A model generated the notes under the pieces. That model worked only from the letters and a program-made list of their open reading frames with translations. It was not told the DNA's origin and ran no database searches. DNA of 7,030 nucleotides from JAQGJA01 sp965651535. Lineage in GTDB: Bacteria; Pseudomonadota; Alphaproteobacteria; Micavibrionales; SZUA-601. The stretch lies in contig CBFGSX010000074.1 in assembly GCA_965651535.1 (NCBI GenBank), positions 1-7,030 of the forward strand. Direction: 5' to 3'. The position numbers and the translations under genes were made by a program. Shown here piece after piece: positions 1 through 4,194 of the stretch; positions within the stretch are counted from its first letter, which is position 1; each line of letters starts with the position of its first letter.

Positions 1-363
1 GTTACGATGATGAAAGGCAAGATTCACCGCGCCACGGTGACCCAGGCCGATTTGCACTATGAAGGCTCGATCACCGTCGACCGCGATTTGCTGGATGCCG
101 CCGGGATTTTGATCAATGAACAGGTGGATGTGCTCAACATTACCAACGGCGTGCGTTTTACGACCTATGCCATCGAGGGGGCGCGCGGCACGGGCGTGAT
201 CGGCGTCAACGGTGCGGCGGCGCGCCTTGTGCAGGCGGGCGATCTGGTGATTATCTGCGCTTATGCTGCGATGCCCGAGGAAATCGCCAAGACGTTCCAG
301 CCGCGCGTTGTGCTGGTGGGCGAGGGGAATGCGATCACATCCGGTAATAAAAAAGCGGCGTGA
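1..363 (+). CDS. panD: Aspartate 1-decarboxylase (PanD), 5' end probably cut by the window
   Basis: Pyruvoyl-dependent enzyme that decarboxylates L-aspartate to beta-alanine, the beta-alanine source for pantothenate and coenzyme A; cytoplasmic. Counting from the first visible ATG (position 7), the protein has 118 residues. The self-cleavage site is in HYEGS (Gly20-Ser21), where the serine becomes the pyruvoyl group. GKIHR (Lys5, His7), NGVRF (Arg50) and TTY (Thr53, Tyr54) match the E. coli active-site residues Lys9, His11, Arg54, Thr57 and Tyr58 at a constant offset of four. That offset, and the in-frame V-T codons at 1-6 that align with the family's N-terminus, suggest the true start lies about two codons before the window; ATG 7 is the alternative. 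The C-terminus is slightly shorter than in E. coli. No terminator is visible after the TGA, and the repeat cluster begins almost at once. The family call is very secure. Confidence 0.95.
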   Translation, partial: VTMMKGKIHRATVTQADLHYEGSITVDRDLLDAAGILINEQVDVLNITNGVRFTTYAIEGARGTGVIGVNGAAARLVQAGDLVIICAYAAMPEEIAKTFQPRVVLVGEGNAITSGNKKAA

Positions 364-371
364 CGTTTTTT

Positions 372-582
372 AACCGCAAGAAACGCAAAGCACGCAAAGA
401 CTGTCTCAAAAATCGTCGTATCTCCTCCTGTCATCCCCGCGAAGGCGGGGATCCAGCGGCACAGTGCAAACGATTTCAACTGGATTCCCGCTTTTGCGGG
501 AATGACGAATGGAAAGAAATCTTTGCGCTCTTGGCGTTCTTTTTACCGCAGAGGACGCAGAGAAACACAGAGGGTCGCAGAG
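372..582. repeat. Degenerate copies of an ACCGCAGAGGACGCAGAG-type repeat flanking a palindromic element
   Basis: Three related segments are visible. A forward copy at 372-400 contains the tandem units aacgcaaag and cacgcaaaga. An inverted copy occupies about 517-545 (tctttgcgctcttggcg). A second forward copy at 546-582 begins accgcaga. The core of the first copy (382-400) matches the reverse complement of the second at 16 of 19 positions, so the pair forms an outer inverted repeat around the hairpin element at 430-506. Repeats of this style are common between genes in environmental bacterial genomes. Reading frames through them give arginine- and glutamine-rich spurious peptides. No transposase is present, so this is repeat or MITE-like DNA of unknown mobility. 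Confidence 0.7.
430..506. repeat. Palindromic MITE-like element with two hairpin arms
   Basis: The left arm (430-456) and the right arm (480-506) are inverted repeats matching at 23 of 27 positions, with a 23-nt spacer. Each arm is itself a hairpin: ccccgc (435-440) pairs with gcgggg (445-450), and cccgc pairs with gcggg in the right arm. This is a widely dispersed intergenic family that database translations render as peptides such as CHPREGGDP and FCGND. It encodes nothing itself and could fold in RNA read from either strand. It lies directly downstream of panD, so it may affect that transcript's 3' end. Confidence 0.85.
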
Positions 583-613
583 CGTTCCGCTATAACGGCT
601 TATCCTCAATAAA

Positions 614-726
614 CCCTCTCCTGTTGGGAGAGGGTGGCGAGCGGTGAGCGAGCGGGTGAGGGTTTTCGTACTCTCAGAATAGATCGTAACCCCTCACCCC
701 ATCCCTCTCCCGGAGGGAGAGGGGGT
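614..726. repeat. Second palindromic repeat family: two G/C hairpins joined by an inverted repeat
   Basis: The first hairpin is ccctctcc (614-621) pairing with ggagaggg (627-634) over a 5-nt loop. The second is ccctctccc (703-711) pairing with gggagaggg (715-723) over a 3-nt loop. Between them, gggtgaggg (654-662) is the exact reverse complement of ccctcaccc (691-699). The whole unit is therefore a large imperfect palindrome with alternative pairings. It resembles the dispersed repeats that give LLLGEGGER-like spurious translations. It is unrelated in sequence to the element at 430-506 but has the same architecture. Confidence 0.8.
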
Positions 727-732
727 AGCGCA

Positions 733-958
733 GATTGACGGATTGCGGTTCTATGATAGGCTGAAAGAACGGCAGACATGTCCGCCTCCTCGAATGATGC
801 AAAATGAAAAATTTTGGCTATTTTAGCTAAAATAAGTTAAGTTCCACGCGCGAGCATCTTGAATGGAGCGTGGTGCCGATCGGCCACAATGATACCATAA
901 AAAAGAAAGATTTCGCCCTGAAATCCGCCTTTTAAGCATTATTATTATGAAAATATAA
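733..958. other. AT-rich gene-free stretch with a 14-bp perfect palindrome
   Basis: No credible coding sequence or RNA gene is visible here. The content changes from the GC-rich repeats to AT-rich DNA. At 820-833 lies the perfect palindrome attttagctaaaat, preceded by a near copy of its left half, so ttttggcta (812-820) and ttttagcta (821-829) form a tandem repeat. A weak inverted pair, ccacgc (844-849) and gcgtgg (868-873), follows. The A/T run at about 938-958 lies directly upstream of a -35 box and could act as an UP element. The palindrome could be an operator for the downstream gene, but it is about 130 bp upstream of the proposed -35 and no regulator can be named. Confidence 0.45.
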
Positions 959-987
959 TTGACTCGGCGCGGGAATTGCACTAGCAT
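959..987 (+). promoter_or_regulatory. Predicted sigma70-type promoter for the exported protein gene at 1018
   Basis: TTGACT (959-964) and TAGCAT (982-987) are separated by a 17-nt spacer. The -35 matches the consensus at 5 of 6 positions and the -10 at 4 of 6. An A/T-rich tract lies immediately upstream. The expected start of transcription is near 994, leaving a leader of about 24 nt that contains the ribosome binding site GAGGA (1009-1013). This is a pattern match only. Confidence 0.55.
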
Positions 988-1017
988 CCGCAACGTCAAT
1001 TGGAACGTGAGGAACCC

Positions 1018-1419
1018 ATGACCATGTCCCGCTATTATATCGCAGTTTTCCTGCTCAGTCTTTTGAATGTGACGGCCTATGCCGCCAATCAGGGCGACGC
1101 CATTCCGGCCGTCATCGCCGAGGCGCTCAACGATGCCGCCGCCACGGGCAACCCGCTCGTCGTCGAAGCGGTTTCAGATCGCATGGCAACGCTTTTCCCG
1201 TCGATGAAGGCGGGTATCGCGCAATACGCCAAAGAGATCGCAACGCCGGCCGCGGCGGTGATGGCGGCCGTTTCCGAAATGGACACGGATGATGCCCCGA
1301 TCGTGATCGGTCTGGATATGTTCGGACGCAAAAGCGCAGCCGAATCCGAAGCCGCTTTGACCGCCGCCGAGCTGAACGATTTGGCCGTCGGCGCGGGCGA
1401 ATTCACGATGGAAAATTAA
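1018..1419 (+). CDS. Small exported alanine-rich protein of unknown function
   Basis: I do not recognise the family. From ATG 1018 the product has 133 residues. A signal peptide is clear: short n-region MTMSR, hydrophobic stretch from about residue 6 to 18, and a signal peptidase I site after AYA (about residue 22). The mature part is about 111 residues, has no cysteine, and is rich in alanine and acidic residues, with helix-like segments such as AVIAEALNDAAATG. It is therefore probably a soluble, largely helical periplasmic or secreted protein. GAGGA (1009-1013) is 4 nt from ATG 1018 and 10 nt from ATG 1024, so the second ATG is almost as likely; either leaves the signal peptide intact. The gene has its own promoter and terminator and is therefore a single unit. 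It is separate from the metal operon that follows, and nothing links it to metals. Confidence 0.75.
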   Translation: MTMSRYYIAVFLLSLLNVTAYAANQGDAIPAVIAEALNDAAATGNPLVVEAVSDRMATLFPSMKAGIAQYAKEIATPAAAVMAAVSEMDTDDAPIVIGLDMFGRKSAAESEAALTAAELNDLAVGAGEFTMEN

Positions 1420-1445
1420 CCATTCATTAAGTTTAACGGAAAATC

Positions 1446-1474
1446 GCCCCTTTGCGCCGCCAAGGGGCTTTTTT
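1446..1474 (+). terminator. Rho-independent terminator
   Basis: The 7-bp stem gcccctt (1446-1452) pairs with aaggggc (1462-1468) over a 9-nt loop and is followed by six T residues (1469-1474). It lies 27 nt after the stop codon of the exported protein gene and immediately before the promoter of the next operon, so it insulates the two units. Confidence 0.88.
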
Positions 1475-1479
1475 CGGGC

Positions 1480-1509
1480 TTGACATGATACCCTATGGGG
1501 GTATATGAT
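1480..1509 (+). promoter_or_regulatory. Promoter of the five-gene metal operon
   Basis: A consensus -35, TTGACA (1480-1485), is followed by TATGAT (1504-1509) at 18-nt spacing; TATATG (1502-1507) at 16-nt spacing is an alternative -10. The predicted transcription start falls around 1514-1517, at or almost at ATG 1517, which implies a leaderless or nearly leaderless message if that codon is used. The CsoR-type operator lies within this promoter, so bound repressor would block RNA polymerase. Confidence 0.7.
1488..1504. promoter_or_regulatory. CsoR-type operator
   Basis: ATACCCTATGGGGGTAT is an inverted repeat with 6-bp arms (ATACCC and GGGTAT) and a 5-nt centre. It has the form of operators described for copper-sensing CsoR proteins (ATACCC, short spacer, GGGTAT). 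It starts 2 nt after the -35 box and reaches the -10. A CsoR family gene with Cu(I)-type ligands is the last gene of the same operon, so autoregulated repression relieved by Cu(I) is the natural inference. No second copy was noticed elsewhere in the window. Confidence 0.78.
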
Positions 1510-1516
1510 GGGAGCT

Positions 1517-2248
1517 ATGCTGAAAACTGACAATGCCCCAACTTTATATAAATCCGTATCCCCGAGCGCAGTCGAGGGGTCTCCCTTGAAACAATCGAGA
1601 CCCCTCCACGTTGGTCGGGGATTCAGGCTGAGTGTGGCTCTTCTGGCTTTCGCCACGATAGCGGTAATGGGAGTCGGGGCCGAGGCGCGGCCCGTTTCCT
1701 ATCCCGGCGGCTGGACCGTGATTACCGAGCATGATAGCGGCAACAACAACGCATTGGTGCATTACACGATCAACCGTTTCACGTCGGTCGGCTATCGCCT
1801 CGATCACGACCGCGAAACCGACAGGACTTTTCACGGCATTCAAATGAACAATCTGCTCAAGCGTTGGAACAATCCCGATAGTCAGGCGAATATCTATCTC
1901 AAGACGGCGGCAGGCCTGCGCGCCGGTGAGGCGGAAGGCTTTGCAGGGTTGCAGGCCGATTGGGAGGATCGGCGCTGGATGATCATGTATGAAAACATGG
2001 GCATGATCTCGGGCGAGGGTGAGCAACGCAAGTTCCACCAGAATTTCGGTCTTGGCGTTGCGCCCTATGTCGCCGAGTTCGGCGCGCTGCACACATGGGT
2101 GATGTTCCATGCCATGCACGAACCCGAAAGCGACAAGAACTGGCAATTCGTGCCGATGCTGCGCTTTTTCAAAGGCCCGGTATTGGTCGGGGCGGGCTAT
2201 AATGTGACCAATCGCAATCCCGTGGCCAATGCCATGATACGCTTTTAA
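1517..2248 (+). CDS. Exported, possibly outer-membrane beta-barrel protein; first gene of the metal operon
   Basis: I do not recognise the family. From ATG 1517 it has 243 residues. A hydrophobic export signal (about residues 40-53) ends in AEA with cleavage near residue 57. The mature part of about 186 residues has alternating polar and aromatic stretches, GxGxxP and GAGYN turns, and a C-terminal phenylalanine (MIRF), as in small outer-membrane barrels. It contains His and Met residues but no cysteine. The start is unclear. ATG 1505 and ATG 1508 lie within or against the -10 box. ATG 1517 lies at the predicted transcription start and has no usable ribosome site. Codons for about residues 15-36 lie in a palindromic repeat (1558-1622). 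TTG 1586, with GAGGGG six nt upstream, would give a 220-residue protein starting MKQSR with a classical basic n-region. The stop is 15 nt before the next gene. The gene is real; its function is inferred only from the operon. Confidence 0.7.
   Translation: MLKTDNAPTLYKSVSPSAVEGSPLKQSRPLHVGRGFRLSVALLAFATIAVMGVGAEARPVSYPGGWTVITEHDSGNNNALVHYTINRFTSVGYRLDHDRETDRTFHGIQMNNLLKRWNNPDSQANIYLKTAAGLRAGEAEGFAGLQADWEDRRWMIMYENMGMISGEGEQRKFHQNFGLGVAPYVAEFGALHTWVMFHAMHEPESDKNWQFVPMLRFFKGPVLVGAGYNVTNRNPVANAMIRF
1558..1622. repeat. Palindromic repeat inside the 5' part of the first operon gene
   Basis: The left arm (1558-1583) and right arm (1597-1622) are inverted repeats around a 13-nt loop. The outer 8 bp (atccccga, tcggggat) and inner 9 bp (aggggtctc, gagacccct) match exactly, while the middle 9 are mostly mismatched. 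It resembles the dispersed repeats with the core ccccgagcgcagtcgagggg known from many environmental genomes. The frame through it is open, so it either adds about 22 residues before the signal peptide or is untranslated leader. Its stem contains GAGGGG (1574-1579), a possible ribosome site for TTG 1586. Confidence 0.75.
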
Positions 2249-2263
2249 CAACGGAGAAAGACA

Positions 2264-2626
2264 ATGAAGAAAATCCTGCTCTGCGCGACTGCTTTGATGC
2301 TGGCGATGCCCTTTGCGGCGATGGCCCAGCACGACCACGATCACAGCGGCCCGACGGAATTCGCCGACAAACAGCATGACGGCCCCGTCATCCATGTTGC
2401 AGTCAACGGCATGGTGTGCGATTTCTGCGCGCAGTCCTTGGTGAAAACCTTCAAGAAGAACGCCGCCGTGTCGGATATCGACGTATCGCTCGAGAAAAAA
2501 CTGGTGACGATCTATCTGAACAAGGGCGCGTCTCTGGACGACGCCGTCATCAAGGAAACCGTGATCGATGCCGGTTACGCGATGGAAGGCATTCACCGTA
2601 TGCCGGTCGTGGCGAAAAAAGAATAG
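2264..2626 (+). CDS. Periplasmic MerP-like HMA-domain metal-binding protein
   Basis: Small exported metal-binding protein of 120 residues. It has a signal peptide (MKKILL, hydrophobic to about residue 20) with cleavage after AMA at residue 21. A histidine-rich linker follows (QHDHDHSG, then KQHDG). A single heavy-metal-associated domain fills about residues 42-108. Its metal loop is GMVCDFCAQSL with Cys52 and Cys55, a form of the GMxCxxC motif that binds Cu(I), Hg(II) or similar soft metals. The domain order matches periplasmic MerP, and the next gene is MerT-like, so it probably passes metal to that membrane protein. With a CsoR-controlled promoter, copper is the likeliest metal. GGAGA (2253-2257) lies 6 nt before the ATG. 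The early Cys7 is within the signal peptide and too near the N-terminus for a lipobox, so a lipoprotein is unlikely. Confidence 0.88.
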   Translation: MKKILLCATALMLAMPFAAMAQHDHDHSGPTEFADKQHDGPVIHVAVNGMVCDFCAQSLVKTFKKNAAVSDIDVSLEKKLVTIYLNKGASLDDAVIKETVIDAGYAMEGIHRMPVVAKKE

Positions 2627-2629
2627 CGC

Positions 2630-3001
2630 ATGAAGGCGGAGTCGAAACTTCCGGCGCTCCTGTCGATCTTCACCAGCTCGGGGACGCTGATCTGTTGCGC
2701 GCTTCCGGCTTTGCTGGTGACGCTGGGGCTGGGGGCGACGCTGGGGTCGCTGGTCACGCTATTTCCGCAGCTGCGCTGGCTGACGCTGCACAAGGTCGAG
2801 ATATTCTCGATTGCCGCCGTCATGCTGGCCGTGGCGGGCGTGTTCCAGTATCGCGCGCGTTACGCCCCGTGTCCGATCGATCCGGTGCTTGCAAAATCCT
2901 GTATGCGGGCGCGGAAAATCAGCCTCGCGCTGTATGTCGTCTCGCTGGCGATTTACGCGGTCGGGTTTTTCTTCGCCTTTCTGGCGGTTCGTTTTTTATA
3001 A
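2630..3001 (+). CDS. MerT-like inner-membrane metal transport protein
   Basis: Hydrophobic protein of 123 residues with the plan of mercuric transporter MerT. A vicinal cysteine pair lies in the first membrane segment (TLICCALPALLV, Cys22-Cys23). There are membrane segments at about 17-45 (possibly one long or two short), 55-73 and 98-120. A second spaced cysteine pair is in the loop between the last two segments (RYAPCPIDP, Cys81; AKSCMR, Cys91). MerT takes metal from periplasmic MerP at its CC pair and passes it inward to the loop cysteines; similar handling is inferred here. It starts 3 nt after the stop of the HMA gene with only a weak purine-rich site, so translational coupling is likely. 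No merA or merR is nearby, so mercury detoxification is not supported; copper or another soft metal fits better. Direction of transport is unknown. Confidence 0.75.
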   Translation: MKAESKLPALLSIFTSSGTLICCALPALLVTLGLGATLGSLVTLFPQLRWLTLHKVEIFSIAAVMLAVAGVFQYRARYAPCPIDPVLAKSCMRARKISLALYVVSLAIYAVGFFFAFLAVRFL

Positions 3002-3014
3002 GAAAGAGGGTGGT

Positions 3015-3515
3015 ATGACCTATGTTGTCAAACGCACATGGAAAGATTATCTGCCGATCGGCGTTGTGTTCGCCGCCGCCTTTGCAGGCGGAACGGCGGT
3101 GCATTATCTGGAACTCGAGCGCGGTCTCGACGGATTCATGGTCGCGATCATGGGGATGGTGCTGTTCGTTTTTGCGACGTTCAAGCTGGTGAACATCAAG
3201 GGCTTTGCCACCGGACTGCAAAAATACGATCCGCTGGCGCAGCGTTTCATCGGCTATGCGTATTTTGTGCCTTTTCTTGAGATGGGCTTGGGCCTGACTT
3301 ATCTGGCGCATTTGGACTCGTTCTTTTTCAATGCGGTGCTGCTGGTTTATGCGCTGTATAATGCGGTCACGGTGAAATGGGCCTTGCACAAAGGCCTCGA
3401 CGTGCGCTGCGCGTGCCTCGGCACAGCGCTGGATCTGCCGCTTTCTTCGGTGACGTTTTACGAGAACGTGTTTATGGCCGCGATGGCGGTCGGAATGATG
3501 GTGGTGCATGTCTGA
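3015..3515 (+). CDS. MauE/DoxX-like multi-pass membrane protein with a CxC motif
   Basis: Membrane protein of 166 residues with about four to five hydrophobic segments (roughly 13-30, 40-58, 78-98, 104-122 and 148-164). The pattern PFLEMGLGLTYL and the late motif RCACLGTALDLPLS (Cys132, Cys134) resemble the MauE branch of the DoxX-like superfamily. That branch is associated with cysteine redox chemistry and disulfide formation in the envelope; MauE itself is needed for methylamine dehydrogenase maturation. Here the CxC could keep the metal-binding cysteines of the MerP/MerT-like partners reduced, or bind metal directly; this is inference. The start at ATG 3015 is chosen for the good site AAAGAGGG (3003-3010), 4 nt upstream; the open frame extends further upstream, but that part overlaps the MerT-like gene. 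The last 8 nt overlap the repressor gene. Confidence 0.72.
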   Translation: MTYVVKRTWKDYLPIGVVFAAAFAGGTAVHYLELERGLDGFMVAIMGMVLFVFATFKLVNIKGFATGLQKYDPLAQRFIGYAYFVPFLEMGLGLTYLAHLDSFFFNAVLLVYALYNAVTVKWALHKGLDVRCACLGTALDLPLSSVTFYENVFMAAMAVGMMVVHV

Positions 3516-3804
3516 TTGTTGCGATATTCACAAACACCCCGATCACGGCAATGAAGTGCCGCGCCTCAACCGCGTCGCGGGACAGATTGACGGCGTGAAA
3601 AAAATGATCGCCGAGCGCCGCTATTGCCCCGATATTCTGACGCAGTTGCGCGCCGCGCGTGCGGCGTTGAAAACCGTCGAGGCCGCTATTTTGGAGAGCC
3701 ATCTCAATGCCTGCGTCGCTGCCGCGATGGAGGAGGGCGATTCCAAAGGCGTCGAGGCGAAACTTGCGGAAATTCGTGCCATTTTCAAACGCTTCGAGGA
3801 TTGA
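3508..3804 (+). CDS. csoR: CsoR-family metal-sensing repressor, Cu(I)-type ligand set
   Basis: All-helical DNA-binding repressor of the CsoR/RcnR/FrmR (DUF156) family, 98 residues. The family core runs from PRLNRVAGQIDGVKKMI (about 18-34) to the C-terminus. Cys40, His65 and Cys69 have the same spacing (25 and 4) as the Cu(I) ligands Cys36, His61 and Cys65 of M. tuberculosis CsoR. RcnR has His at the last position and FrmR lacks that Cys, so a copper sensor is favoured. The N-terminus carries an extra possible metal-binding patch, MSDCCDIHKHPDHG (Cys4, Cys5, His8, His10, His13). The start overlaps the end of the MauE-like gene (ATGTCTGA), indicating translational coupling. A matching operator lies in the operon promoter, so it probably represses its own operon until Cu(I) binds. 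A persulfide sensor (CstR) is less likely because the His ligand is kept. Confidence 0.88.
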   Translation: MSDCCDIHKHPDHGNEVPRLNRVAGQIDGVKKMIAERRYCPDILTQLRAARAALKTVEAAILESHLNACVAAAMEEGDSKGVEAKLAEIRAIFKRFED

Positions 3805-3847
3805 AAAAATAGCAATATTTCAATTCGAAAAGCTTCCCCCTCTCTGG

Positions 3848-3918
3848 GGCCTTCGGGCTTGACCCGAAGGTCCATTCTTTCAGTGCCATGGACCCTCGGA
3901 TCGGGGTCCGAGGGACCC
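3848..3918. repeat. Double-hairpin repeat downstream of the metal operon
   Basis: The first hairpin is ccttcggg (3850-3857) pairing with cccgaagg (3863-3870) over a 5-nt loop. The second is ccctcgga (3893-3900) pairing with tccgaggg (3907-3914) over a 6-nt loop. The flanks ggtcca (3869-3874) and tggacc (3889-3894) are also complementary, so alternative folds are possible. The architecture is that of a dispersed palindromic repeat, and similar ones occur in alphaproteobacterial spacers. It lies 46 nt after the repressor stop and may block read-through or protect the operon's 3' end, but no T tract follows, so it is not a canonical terminator. Confidence 0.65.
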
Positions 3919-3943
3919 AGTAGGTGGGGGGCATTCGCCAGCC

Positions 3944-3970
3944 TTGACAAGACCTGTTCTAATTGATAAT
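3944..3970 (+). promoter_or_regulatory. Predicted promoter for the small cysteine protein gene
   Basis: A consensus -35, TTGACA (3944-3949), is followed by GATAAT (3965-3970) at a short 15-nt spacing. The -10 lies inside the Fur-type palindrome, so a bound regulator would cover it. The spacing is sub-optimal and the exact -10 is uncertain; TAATGA (3967-3972) would give 17 nt but fits the consensus poorly. Confidence 0.5.
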
Positions 3971-3980
3971 GATTATCAAT
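3962..3980. promoter_or_regulatory. Fur box
   Basis: ATTGATAATGATTATCAAT is a perfect 9-1-9 palindrome and contains the classic 7-1-7 Fur site TGATAAT-G-ATTATCA in full. It overlaps the predicted -10 and ends 22 nt before ATG 4003. Fur with Fe(II), or its alphaproteobacterial manganese-responsive relative Mur, would repress here when metal is plentiful. No fur gene is in the window. Confidence 0.85.
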
Positions 3981-4002
3981 ACTAATTCAGAGGGGTGTTC
4001 TC

Positions 4003-4194
4003 ATGTGCAAGACGGGTGAAAAAATCGTCGCCGCGCTTCAACAAAACGGCAAGGAAGTAAGCCTGCCGGAATGCGGCAAGGGTGAGGGGAAATGCAAAGG
4101 CGCGTGCCGCGCGATGCTCAAGATGTTCGAGCAAAACGTGCAACCGACAACGCTTGCGCCGCCGCCCGTCCAACCGGACGCGGCGCGCCTGTAA
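4003..4194 (+). CDS. Small cysteine-containing protein (63 aa), predicted Fur-regulated
   Basis: I do not recognise the family. The 63-residue product is lysine-rich and has four cysteines (Cys2, Cys24, Cys31, Cys35), with the cluster PECGKGEGKCKGACRAM in the middle. The tail is proline-rich (PTTLAPPPVQPD). There is no signal peptide or membrane segment, so it should be cytoplasmic. Support for a real gene is the strong ribosome site GAGGGG (3990-3995), 7 nt before the ATG, the upstream promoter and the perfect Fur box. The cysteines could hold iron, a cluster or another metal, but no known ferredoxin or Bfd pattern is visible. The final 77 nt overlap the 3' end of mnmC on the other strand. 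It should be expressed under iron (or manganese) limitation if the Fur box works. Confidence 0.7.
   Translation: MCKTGEKIVAALQQNGKEVSLPECGKGEGKCKGACRAMLKMFEQNVQPTTLAPPPVQPDAARL

Noticed and set aside
372..582. CRISPR array
   Set aside because: The repeats are degenerate, occur in both orientations and lack regular spacers. There are no cas genes.
360..647. 95-codon open frame after panD, plus opposite-strand frames at 261-479 and 406-609
   Set aside because: Their translations consist of the well-known spurious peptides from palindromic repeats (CHPREGGDP, FCGND, LLLGEGGER type). The frames follow repeat arms rather than any gene.
735..757. Promoter from TTGACG (735-740) and TATGAT (752-757)
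   Set aside because: The spacer is only 11 nt, too short for sigma70, and no gene follows directly.
1544..2596. 350-codon open frame on the minus strand
   Set aside because: It is antisense to the barrel-like gene and the HMA gene, which have signal peptides, a metal motif and operon spacing. The antisense product is a His/Arg-rich shadow typical of GC-rich coding DNA.
1480..3001. Classical mercury-resistance (mer) operon
   Set aside because: MerP- and MerT-like proteins are present, but no merA or merR, and no MerR operator is seen. The regulator and operator are of CsoR type.
3508..3804. RcnR (nickel/cobalt) or FrmR (formaldehyde) identity for the repressor
   Set aside because: RcnR would have His at the position of Cys69, and FrmR lacks that Cys. 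The Cys40-His65-Cys69 spacing is that of Cu(I) CsoR.
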